From contig CAYRDX010000001.1 of the NCBI GenBank assembly GCA_964423205.1, positions 106,709 through 170,708 on the forward strand: 64,000 nt of DNA. The letters run 5' to 3'. The notes beneath the pieces were generated by a model, which saw only the letters and a list, made by a program, of their open reading frames with translations, did no database searches and had not been told where the DNA came from. Positions 34,817-42,549 of the stretch are shown here, piece after piece. Every line of letters begins with the position of its first letter. Position 1 is the stretch's first letter. This stretch comes from UBA6168 sp964423205 (GTDB lineage Bacteria; Bacteroidota; Bacteroidia; Chitinophagales; Saprospiraceae). The position numbers and the translations under genes were made by a program.

Positions 34817-35566
34817 TTATTTGGAGCTATTCCCGGAGGCATAAAGGATGCCGCCGAGTAAATGTTGCAGAAACAAAGGTTCAGAGAAAGTTTCAGGGGT
34901 ATGGCCAAATCCCGTGTAAAACGAACGCCCCCCATCGTATTCATGAAACCATGCTATCGGGTGAGAGGAACCGTGTGTCCCTCCTTCATAGCTCGACTCA
35001 TCGAGGTCGCAAAGTACCTGAATGCCGGCATTCATATCTCTGAAATTATACCATTCATCCTGACGTACCCACTTCGCCGGCAGATGCCTGCACGCGATGT
35101 GCTGCATGTCAACAACTCTTACAGTTGCTTCCCGAACATTTGGATTATTGGGATGTCCGTCAAAATACCCCCCGACCAATTTTCCATACCATGGCCAATC
35201 GTACTCCGTATCGGCAGCGGAATGTATGCCTACAAATCCTCCACCTTTTTGGATAAACTTTTCGAAAGCGACTTGCTGAGTTGCGCCGAGTACATTTCCG
35301 GAAGTGTTTAAAAATACGACCACCCGGAATTTCGATAATGTGGATTCTGTAAACATCGTGGAATCTTCCGAGACTTCGACGTGAAACCCATTTTTACTGC
35401 CGAGTTCTTGTATCGCTTTTTGGCCCGCTTCAATGGAAGCATGCCTGTAACTATTGGTTTTCGAAAACAACAGGACTGCAAAATCACTACTTACTATTTC
35501 CGGTATTCCGGTTTGAGTTAAAGCAAAAAGAACAGGCACGAAAGCTATCCAACTAAAACAATTCAT
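34817..35566 (-). CDS. Secreted ThuA-domain protein
   Basis: 249 residues with an N-terminal signal-like stretch (FSWIAFVPVLFALTQTG). The ThuA/glutamine-amidotransferase-like fold shows VLLFSKTNSYRHASIEAGQ, FIQKGGGFVGIHSAADTEYD, YFDGHPNNPNVR and GRSFYTGFGHTPETF. In Bacteroidota such proteins are usually exported and linked with sugar metabolism; the catalytic Cys of true amidotransferases is absent. Its placement before an ABC exporter may be incidental. Confidence 0.88.
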   Translation of the reverse strand: MNCFSWIAFVPVLFALTQTGIPEIVSSDFAVLLFSKTNSYRHASIEAGQKAIQELGSKNGFHVEVSEDSTMFTESTLSKFRVVVFLNTSGNVLGATQQVAFEKFIQKGGGFVGIHSAADTEYDWPWYGKLVGGYFDGHPNNPNVREATVRVVDMQHIACRHLPAKWVRQDEWYNFRDMNAGIQVLCDLDESSYEGGTHGSSHPIAWFHEYDGGRSFYTGFGHTPETFSEPLFLQHLLGGILYASGNSSK

Positions 35567-35606
35567 GGTTGACAGATTTAATCAGCAAAGTCCGAAAACC
35601 CAAAAA

Positions 35607-35614
35607 TACTTTTG
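35607..35614 (+). promoter_or_regulatory. Candidate -7 box upstream of the DUF5682 gene
   Basis: TACTTTTG matches TAnnTTTG. No good -33 element is apparent. Its position inside the longer open frame (which begins at 35612) supports the downstream ATG at 35696 as the true start. Confidence 0.4.
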
Positions 35615-35695
35615 TTTTCCAGTTGTACAATGAATATTCAACTGTGGGCAAGCCGAATTGCTAACTTTGGTCGCCTGAGGCAATTGATTTGTAAC

Positions 35696-38005
35696 ATGAT
35701 AAAAATTTACGGCATACGTCATCATGGACCGGGTTCATCGACAAGTCTGATAAAGGCCCTGGAAGAGCAGGATCCCGATTGTGTGCTCATAGAAACACCA
35801 TCTGATGCTGAAGAAATGCTGCGATTGATTGCGGAATCTGGAAACCATAAAAGCGATCATAAAACACTTACCCCGCCGGTTGCCATATTGATTTACAACC
35901 CAAAAAATATCAGCCAGGCTGTTTACCTGCCTTTTGTCGAATTCTCCCCCGAATGGCAGGCAGCAATATACGCCGGAAAAAGAGGTATTCCAATCCGGTG
36001 CATCGACCTGCCCATGGAAATTCAATGGGCTTATCAAAACTCCACAGACAACAGGGAAATACCATTTTCCTCTTCCGAAGAATCAAACCCTGGCGAAATT
36101 GCCCTGCGAAAGGATCCCATGTCGGTGGTGGCAGGATTGGCAGGTTTTACCGATAGTGAACGTTGGTGGGATGTTTATTTTGAAAGTGCTGAAAACGAAA
36201 CCGAAATATTCAATTCCATCATGGAGTTGATGTGGGAACTTCGCCAATCAGCCCCTGATGACGAAGAAACTATGATGCGGGAACACTGGATGAGGCAGTC
36301 GATACTGAAGGCGCAAAAAGATGGCTTCGACAATATTGCCGTGGTTTGTGGGGCCTGGCATGCTCCGGCACTTCAGATGGATCACCAAAGTACAACAGAA
36401 CAAACACGACTGATAAAAAAGGTATTCGGTAAAGGCAGGAGAGGCGCAAAAAAGATTAAAACAACGGCAACATGGATACCCTGGAGCTACGAAAGGTTAA
36501 ACAAACAAAGTGGTTATGGAGCGGGAGTCGTTTCTCCGGCATGGTACGAGTTACTGTTCGAAAACCGTAAGGAAGCTACCCTTCACTGGATGGTTAGAGT
36601 CGCCCGGCTGTTCAGAGAAGCTGATTTTTCGGCCTCTTCAGTTCATACTGTCAATGCCATCAGGTTGGCTGAAGGCCTTGCAGCACTAAACCAACAGTCG
36701 TTGCCAGGCATAAGTGAACTCCGGGAGTCTGCCATCAGCACTTTTTGCGATGGCCGGCCAGAGAGGTTCGAATTTGTGGAAAACAAACTGATAACCGGTG
36801 ATAAAGTAGGTCATGTACCTTACCACCTTAAAATACCAGCCGTTCCGTTACAGGGAGACATTGACTCCCTGATTAAGTCCGCCCGCTTGACCAAATATTG
36901 GGAAAGTCCTGGAAAATTCTGGCTGGGTGAAACGGCGTCAAATCCAAAAGGAGGAATAGACCTCCGCGAAGAATCCGGCAGGCTTAAAAGTCAGTTGTTA
37001 CATCGCTTGAACTTGATCGACATACCTTGGGGACAAACCTATGACATTGATAAACATTACACCTCCGGTGACTTCAGGGAGTTTTGGGAACTGTCCTGGT
37101 CCCCTCATTTTACCATTCTGATAATCGAAGCCGGGGCTCTGGGGAATACACTGCAGGCAGCTTGTCTCAGCAAGTTGAACCTGCAATCAACCAATGCCGG
37201 CCTATCGGTACTAGCCACTTTGCTCTCACAGGCACTTAAAGCCGATTTGCCAGAAGCTGTGGAGCCTTTGATTTCAAAGCTGGAAGATTTATCGGTTTTG
37301 AGTACCAATGTCTTTGAATTGATGGCGCTGCTTCCCCAGCTCGTGCGGGTTCGACGCTATGGTGATACCCGCGGCACCGATTTGCCTTCAGTTACCACTT
37401 TGATTGAGCAAATGGTTCCGAGAATTTGCATCTCCCTGCCTCCATCGCTCATCAACCTGGATGAAACCTCTTCAAAAGAGGCTTTGGCAGATATGATGGC
37501 CGTTCACGAGGGTATTGTATTGTTGCACGAAGCCCAATTTTATAGTCAATGGTTTCAGGCATTACAGGTTGTTTCAGGAAACGAAAGGGTAAACGGAATC
37601 CTCCGCGGAGCCTCTGTTCGCTTGTTATTTGACAGGAACCAATTATCCGTTGCTGAAACTTCGTTGCACCTGAGGTATTCCCTTTCTCACGGCAACGCGG
37701 CACTGACGGCAGCTCAATGGCTGGAAGGATTCCTGCAAGGTAGTGGACTGATTCTTTTGCACCACCATAAACTCTGGAACCTCGTTGATGAGTGGGTTAA
37801 ACAACTTCCCGAAGATGGTTTTCGCGAAGTCCTTCCGGTCCTGCGACGGGCCTTTTCCAGGTTTAGTCCTTCGGAAAGGCAAAAAATGTTACAACAGGCC
37901 GGAATGGCTCCCAGTCAAGCACCCATAGCCGATGATTACGATGAAAACCGGGCGATAATGGTTTTGCCGGTGGTGAGGAGGATGATGGGGATAAAAGAAA
38001 ATTAG
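35696..38005 (+). CDS. DUF5682 family protein
   Basis: 769 residues from ATG 35696, which gives the typical opening MIKIYGIRHHGPGSS; the frame extends 28 codons upstream across a candidate promoter. The N-terminal part (about 1-290) resembles an EreA/TraB-like fold: IRHHGPGS, CVLIETPSDAEEML, IRCIDLPMEIQWAY, VVCGAWHAPAL. The remainder is helical. From memory, DUF5682 genes usually sit with a MoxR ATPase, a VWA protein and SWIM-finger proteins in multi-gene systems of unknown function. Only a SWIM-helicase accompanies it here. The biochemical role is unknown. Confidence 0.78.
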   Translation: MIKIYGIRHHGPGSSTSLIKALEEQDPDCVLIETPSDAEEMLRLIAESGNHKSDHKTLTPPVAILIYNPKNISQAVYLPFVEFSPEWQAAIYAGKRGIPIRCIDLPMEIQWAYQNSTDNREIPFSSSEESNPGEIALRKDPMSVVAGLAGFTDSERWWDVYFESAENETEIFNSIMELMWELRQSAPDDEETMMREHWMRQSILKAQKDGFDNIAVVCGAWHAPALQMDHQSTTEQTRLIKKVFGKGRRGAKKIKTTATWIPWSYERLNKQSGYGAGVVSPAWYELLFENRKEATLHWMVRVARLFREADFSASSVHTVNAIRLAEGLAALNQQSLPGISELRESAISTFCDGRPERFEFVENKLITGDKVGHVPYHLKIPAVPLQGDIDSLIKSARLTKYWESPGKFWLGETASNPKGGIDLREESGRLKSQLLHRLNLIDIPWGQTYDIDKHYTSGDFREFWELSWSPHFTILIIEAGALGNTLQAACLSKLNLQSTNAGLSVLATLLSQALKADLPEAVEPLISKLEDLSVLSTNVFELMALLPQLVRVRRYGDTRGTDLPSVTTLIEQMVPRICISLPPSLINLDETSSKEALADMMAVHEGIVLLHEAQFYSQWFQALQVVSGNERVNGILRGASVRLLFDRNQLSVAETSLHLRYSLSHGNAALTAAQWLEGFLQGSGLILLHHHKLWNLVDEWVKQLPEDGFREVLPVLRRAFSRFSPSERQKMLQQAGMAPSQAPIADDYDENRAIMVLPVVRRMMGIKEN

Positions 38006-38031
38006 AAATTTGATACCCTGTTCATTCAATT

Positions 38032-38200
38032 CGGGCCGCCACTACGTGGCTCATAAGAAAATGGTCACGAAATCCTATAAACGGTAACGCCACTATGTGG
38101 CTGGTATCCTGCTTTCATTTAACGTCCGAATTTAGGGGCGTTAGCCCCGGAACCGTTTATAGTAACATCCGACCGATACCATCCAGCCACGTAGTGGCGG
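38032..38200. repeat. Composite palindromic element, copy A
   Basis: Four palindromes with fixed spacing: GCCACTACGTGGC (38038-38050), GCCACTATGTGGC (38089-38101), GGGGCGTTAGCCCC (38135-38148) and GCCACGTAGTGGC (38186-38198). In addition TATAAACGG (38076-38084) pairs with CCGTTTATA (38153-38161), enclosing the inner two. The outer palindromes are inverted copies of each other. The whole block recurs at 41325-41494 with the same internal distances. Confidence 0.88.
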
Positions 38201-38266
38201 AGCCAAACTGCCAAGCCGACATTGCGTGACCATGTCATCTTAGAATCATTTCTCCATCTCCGTGCC

Positions 38267-38279
38267 GCCACAAAGTGGC
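38267..38279. repeat. Isolated variant of the GCCAC-N3-GTGGC palindrome
   Basis: GCCACAAAGTGGC, preceded by GCC as in the composite element, stands alone 66 bp after copy A. The rest of this gap (38280-38449) shows nothing recognisable. Confidence 0.6.
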
Positions 38280-38449
38280 TAAATGCAATCCGGGAAACCA
38301 ACTCCAACGAGCAGTTATTATATCATCCGGGAAAACTCACCTTTCATTTACTTACCTGATAAAAGAGCTCATTTCCCGGCAGGTTCCTGTACTGGCCCCC
38401 TCAACCACGGAATATTAATCCCTCAATGAATTTCCGCACCGCTTTTTTT

Positions 38450-38457
38450 TATTTTTG
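38450..38457 (+). promoter_or_regulatory. Candidate -7 box upstream of the SWIM-SNF2 gene
   Basis: TATTTTTG matches TAnnTTTG, 39 bp before the ATG at 38497. It overlaps the first codon of the longest open frame (TTG 38455), which argues that translation starts at 38497. Confidence 0.4.
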
Positions 38458-38496
38458 TTGCGCTCACAAATCACTCAAGCGCTACACCAGCATACT

Positions 38497-41085
38497 ATGG
38501 CAAAAAAGAAACAGGCAGCCGTCAGCAGGGTTACAGACAAATCCGCCAGCAAGTCGCCAAAAAAATCCAAAAAAACACAGAAAGAAAAAGTAGTACCTTT
38601 CCACAGGAGGCCGGAGGGCCTGACTTTGGAAAATTGGCAGAAAGCGCTGCGCAGGCAGTTTGGCAAGGAAAGCAAACTGACGTATGAAAACGTGGGTCAT
38701 CACCCCGTGTTTTCGGACTTCAGAGTGCACAACCCCCTTACGAATAATGTCTACCAGGTAGCTATCCGCTCCCGCGATGACTCGGCAAATTTCTGCTCCT
38801 GCATGGATTTCAAAACCAACAGGCTGGGTACCTGTAAACACCTGGCATTCGTATTGAACAAGCTGGAAAACAAACGCGGCAACAAAAAAATCCTGAAAAC
38901 AGGTTACCGGCAGCCACATTCGTCCATCTACCTCGACTACAGGGACGGGCGTCAGATCAAACTCAGCATCGGAACGGTACAAGAGGAGGATTTCAGAAAA
39001 TTGGCCGGTAAATACTTCGATAGCAACCTGGTCATGAAGCCGGGGGGCTTTACTGTTTTTGAAAAAATCCTGGAAGAAGCCAGAAATATTCACGAGGGCT
39101 TCCGGTGCTACGACGATGCCCTGGAATTTGTGCTGGGCCGCCGTGAGTTTTTGCTTCGCAACGCCCGAATCGATAATCTTTTTCATAATGGGGCAGACAG
39201 CCCGGCTTTCGAAAAACTGATGAACACCAGTCTGTTTCGCTATCAGAAGGAAGGTGTCCTTTTCGCTGCACGGACGGGACGTTGCCTGATTGCCGACGAG
39301 ATGGGTCTGGGGAAAACCATACAGGCAATTGCTGCTGCTCAACTTTTCAAAAGTGAGTTTGGCATGTCAAAAGTGCTTATCGTTTGTCCCACTTCACTGA
39401 AGTACCAGTGGAAGAGCGAAATAGAGCGTTTCACTGATTCCAGTGTTCACGTCGTGGAAGGTACCGTGCATCGCCGTTACAAACAATACCGGGAAAACGA
39501 AGCATTTTACACCATCGTCGGCTACCACACCGTTGCCAGCGACCTGAAGCAGTTGAATGAAATGGAGTTCGACATGCTCATTCTCGATGAAGCACAGCGC
39601 ATCAAAAACTGGCAGACCAAGACCAGCGCAGCCATTAAAAAACTGCGTTCTGCATATACCCTCGTGCTGACCGGAACGCCGTTGGAAAACAAACTGGAGG
39701 AGCTTTACTCCATCATGCAGGTGATTGACCAGTTCCGTTTGCCTCCGCTTTATCGTTTCCTGCACCGGTACCAGGTGGTGAATGAAGATGGCAAAGTCAT
39801 CGGTTTTAAAAACCTCAATGAAATTGGCGAAAGCCTTTCCGACGTACTCTTGCGGCGCCGGAAGAAACAGGTGCTCCGGGAATTACCGAAGCGAATGGAT
39901 AAAACGCTGCTTGTACCCATGACGGAAGACCAGATGTCGATGCACAAAGGTTACGCTGATGAGGTGGCCCGCCTGGTGGCAAAATGGAGAAAACAGCGCT
40001 TCCTGAATGAAAAAGACCGAAAACGCCTGATGCTAAACCTCAGCATGATGCGCATGGTTTGCGACAGCACCTATATACTCGACCAAACGAGCCGTTACGA
40101 TACCAAGGTGGATGAACTGATGTGCATATTCGAAGAGTATTTTGCCGAACAGAATGGCGATAAAGTTGTGATTTTCAGTCAATGGCAGCGAATGCTGCAC
40201 CTTGTTGAGCAGGAAATGCTGGAGCGGGGAATCGGTTATCAGTTTCTGCACGGCGGAGTGCCAAGTGAAAAGCGGGGCGACCTTTTGAAAAGTTTCAGAG
40301 AAGACCCCGACTGCCAGGTTTTCCTGAGTACTGATGCAGGCGGGGTGGGACTGAACCTGCAAAACGCTTCTCTCGTCATCAACATCGATGTGCCCTGGAA
40401 TCCGGCAGTTCTCGAACAGCGGGTGGCAAGGGTGTGGCGCATGGGGCAGCAAAATACCGTGCAGGTGATAAACCTCGTCAGCGCAGGCACTATTGAGCAC
40501 CGGATGCTGGATATATTGAAATTCAAAGACTCGATGGCGAAAGGTGTACTCGATGAAGGTGAGGATGTGATTTTCATGGAAACAAGCCGCTTCAACGACC
40601 TGATGGGTAAAATTGAGGATCTCTCCGGCCAGGGCTGGGTGACGGACATGGAGGAGGTGAAAGAGTCACTGCAGGAGGAACTTGCTGAAATGGCAGCACC
40701 TGAACCTGAACCAATGCCTGTGGAGGCGCCTCCACACACCGGTGGGCAACTGCCGCTTTTTCCAGGTGATGATGATGTGTTGCCTGATAGTCCCAAGCCG
40801 GGCAGGCAAAAAAGGACCGAAAGCCAGGGTGGGAATGGTCGCCCCCAGGTAGGCATGCCTTCCACTCCTGAAGAATTAGTACAGACAGGCGTCTCCTTTT
40901 TCAGCGGCCTGGCCAGAACATTGAGCGACCCGGCAGCTACTCAAAACCTTGTGAACAGTTTGATGGCAAAGGATGAAAAAACGGGACAGACCTACCTTAA
41001 GATTCCGGTGGAAAGCGAGGCAACAGTTGCGAATGCGCTGCAGGTATTGGGAGGATTGTTCAAGGCATTTGGGAGTGGAGCATAG
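38497..41085 (+). CDS. SNF2-family helicase with SWIM zinc finger
   Basis: 862 residues from ATG 38497 (MAKKKQAAV). A lysine-rich start is followed by a SWIM finger with ligands C100, C102, C113 and H115. The SNF2 motor follows: Walker A region ADEMGLGKTIQAI (about 266), DEAQ box in LILDEAQRIKNW (about 363), VLTGTPLENKLEEL, and helicase lobe 2 with VFLSTDAGGVGLNLQNA and WRMGQQ. A Pro/Glu-rich linker and a C-terminal helical tail end the protein. Such SWI2/SNF2 ATPases translocate on double-stranded DNA. Codon use looks more GC-rich than most neighbours. It is flanked on both sides by composite palindromic elements. Confidence 0.92.
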   Translation: MAKKKQAAVSRVTDKSASKSPKKSKKTQKEKVVPFHRRPEGLTLENWQKALRRQFGKESKLTYENVGHHPVFSDFRVHNPLTNNVYQVAIRSRDDSANFCSCMDFKTNRLGTCKHLAFVLNKLENKRGNKKILKTGYRQPHSSIYLDYRDGRQIKLSIGTVQEEDFRKLAGKYFDSNLVMKPGGFTVFEKILEEARNIHEGFRCYDDALEFVLGRREFLLRNARIDNLFHNGADSPAFEKLMNTSLFRYQKEGVLFAARTGRCLIADEMGLGKTIQAIAAAQLFKSEFGMSKVLIVCPTSLKYQWKSEIERFTDSSVHVVEGTVHRRYKQYRENEAFYTIVGYHTVASDLKQLNEMEFDMLILDEAQRIKNWQTKTSAAIKKLRSAYTLVLTGTPLENKLEELYSIMQVIDQFRLPPLYRFLHRYQVVNEDGKVIGFKNLNEIGESLSDVLLRRRKKQVLRELPKRMDKTLLVPMTEDQMSMHKGYADEVARLVAKWRKQRFLNEKDRKRLMLNLSMMRMVCDSTYILDQTSRYDTKVDELMCIFEEYFAEQNGDKVVIFSQWQRMLHLVEQEMLERGIGYQFLHGGVPSEKRGDLLKSFREDPDCQVFLSTDAGGVGLNLQNASLVINIDVPWNPAVLEQRVARVWRMGQQNTVQVINLVSAGTIEHRMLDILKFKDSMAKGVLDEGEDVIFMETSRFNDLMGKIEDLSGQGWVTDMEEVKESLQEELAEMAAPEPEPMPVEAPPHTGGQLPLFPGDDDVLPDSPKPGRQKRTESQGGNGRPQVGMPSTPEELVQTGVSFFSGLARTLSDPAATQNLVNSLMAKDEKTGQTYLKIPVESEATVANALQVLGGLFKAFGSGA

Positions 41086-41089
41086 GAAC

Positions 41090-41149
41090 TCACCACCTCA
41101 ACTCCTCCTCCACATCCCCGGTGCCCTGTTTTCCGGATTTCTTTTTGGT
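41090..41149 (-). pseudogene. C-terminal remnant of a paralogue of the 42088-42426 gene
   Basis: On the minus strand this stretch encodes LTKKKSGKQGTGDVEEELRW followed by TGA. The intact gene 1 kb away ends in ETKKKYGKQDAGDVEEELRW. At the DNA level 62 bp align with six mismatches, the last 31 being identical. Upstream (above 41150) the similarity stops and the frame is closed. It is a leftover gene tail, most likely from an old tandem duplication cut by the insertion of the palindromic and transposase DNA. Confidence 0.8.
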
Positions 41150-41180
41150 TAGCCGGGGATGATTCACCTATTTTTTTATC

Positions 41181-41225
41181 TTTTCCATGAAATTCGAAAA
41201 TTTAATTTTCAATTTTCATGGAAAA
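41181..41225. repeat. AT-rich near-perfect hairpin
   Basis: TTTTCCATGAAATTCGAAAA and the inverted TTTTCAATTTTCATGGAAAA form a stem of about 20 bp with one irregularity. It lies 96 bp beyond the SNF2 stop. It may end transcription or mark an edge of the inserted segment; there is no T-run of terminator type. Confidence 0.6.
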
Positions 41226-41235
41226 ACAACATCCA

Positions 41236-41262
41236 GCCACCCATTTATTGTCACGTAGTGGC
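41236..41262. repeat. Interrupted copy of the GCCAC-N3-GTGGC palindrome
   Basis: The two arms, CCAGCCAC and CACGTAGTGGCG, are those of the fourth palindrome of the composite element, but 11 extra bases plus a repeated CAC separate them. It looks like a palindrome opened by a small insertion or replication slip. Confidence 0.5.
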
Positions 41263-41324
41263 GCTGCCAATTCCCCTGACCGAAAATTCATGACTAACCG
41301 ATTTTAGTTTCATTTCTACATCTT

Positions 41325-41494
41325 CGGGCCGCCACTACGTGGCTTTATGGCTTTCGGGAATCAACTCCTATAAACGGTAGCGCCACTACGTGGCTGACAT
41401 CAAGGATTCATTTAAACACCAAATCTTAGGGGCGTTAGCCCCGATGCCGTTTATAGTAACATCCGACCACCCCAGTCCAGCCACGTAGTGGCGG
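41325..41494. repeat. Composite palindromic element, copy B
   Basis: Palindromes at 41331-41343, 41382-41394, 41429-41442 (GGGGCGTTAGCCCC) and 41480-41492, with TATAAACGG (41369-41377) pairing with CCGTTTATA (41447-41455). The distances between units match copy A to within one base. The palindromes and the TAGTAACATCCGACC stretch are conserved while the spacers have drifted. It lies 107 bp upstream of an IS200-like transposase. The remaining sequence from 41495 to 41601 shows no further structure. Confidence 0.88.
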
Positions 41495-41601
41495 CACGGG
41501 AATGCAGGATTTTGCCGTTAAACGAATCCGGTTTAATCTTACACAAACATAATGTCATCTTCGGAGGCTATATTTGAACATTCTAACAAAACTCCAATCG
41601 A

Positions 41602-42063
41602 ATGGCCAATACATACACTCAGATGTACGCTCAAATCGTGTTCTCACCATTGGGTAGGGATAACCTCATACTTCCATCCTTCGAAGAACGGCTTTATCAA
41701 TATATCACGGGCATCATAAAAGAACGAGGGCAAAAACTTATTGCCATCAATGGGATGCCAGATCACCTCCACATATTCATTGGCTTCAAACCCACAATTA
41801 GGATTGCAGACCTTGTGGCTGATATAAAAATTGGATCTACAAAATTCATCAAGACCAATCGTTTTCTGCCCGGGACATTTTCTTGGCAAGATGGCTATGC
41901 TTGTTTCACTTATTCTCACTCACAAATAGACGCAGTTGCAAAATATGTGATGAACCAAAAAGAACACCATAAGGCCAAAACCTTCCGTGAGGAATACCTG
42001 GAATTTCTGCAAAAATTCGACGTCCCTTTTGACGAGCAGTATCTATTTGAATTTTACACCTGA
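41602..42063 (+). CDS. IS200/IS605-family Y1 transposase (TnpA)
   Basis: 153 codons, complete. The HUH metal motif is DHLHIF (H55, H57) and the nucleophile is Tyr115 in AVAKYVMNQKEHH, so all catalytic parts are intact. The family cuts single-stranded DNA at hairpins, and relatives (RAYTs) mobilise chromosomal palindromes. No tnpB lies beside it and I cannot see typical IS200 end hairpins close to the gene; the nearest structured DNA is composite element B. It is inserted between the SNF2 gene and the tail of the 42088 gene. Confidence 0.93.
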   Translation: MANTYTQMYAQIVFSPLGRDNLILPSFEERLYQYITGIIKERGQKLIAINGMPDHLHIFIGFKPTIRIADLVADIKIGSTKFIKTNRFLPGTFSWQDGYACFTYSHSQIDAVAKYVMNQKEHHKAKTFREEYLEFLQKFDVPFDEQYLFEFYT

Positions 42064-42087
42064 AAGGCCGTATTAACTTACAATCCC

Positions 42088-42426
42088 TCACCACCTCAAC
42101 TCCTCCTCCACATCCCCTGCGTCCTGTTTTCCATATTTCTTTTTTGTTTCGAGACGCTGCTTTTGTCTTTCCATCACGAGCTTGGCGAGGGCAATGTTGG
42201 CAGGGTCGGAATCGAAAGGGGAGAGCGCAAAATGGATTTTATGTTCCGGAACATCGTTTCGGTAGAGCAGGCTGAGCAGGTATTCCATGTTGTGTTCAAT
42301 GAGCCAGGCAATGCGGTCGCACAGCATCTGGAAGAGTTCTTCTTCAGATGCAGGGATTTCTTCTCCGGAGGTCAGTTCGAAATCCCGGTTCATCAGTGCG
42401 GTGAGGTCCTGTTGTTCTGCTTTCAT
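42088..42426 (-). CDS. Conserved hypothetical protein
   Basis: 112 residues, acidic and helical, no membrane segment. The centre DRIAWLIEHNMEYLLSLLYR and LSPFDSDPANIALAKLVMER look conserved, and a charged tail ends VEEELRW. I do not recognise a function. A degenerate duplicate of its last 20 codons lies at 41090-41149. It is transcribed away from the GH3-like gene region with the same orientation and a 123-bp gap. Confidence 0.75.
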   Translation of the reverse strand: MKAEQQDLTALMNRDFELTSGEEIPASEEELFQMLCDRIAWLIEHNMEYLLSLLYRNDVPEHKIHFALSPFDSDPANIALAKLVMERQKQRLETKKKYGKQDAGDVEEELRW

Positions 42427-42549
42427 AATACAGTTGCCTGGGCAAAGGTAAGGGCAGATTCTTTTCCGATGAAATAATTCAGGATGGGAGGGTGGATCCC
42501 AGAGATAAAAACAGATACATTCAGATAGGCAAAATGAGATCAGAAGGCA

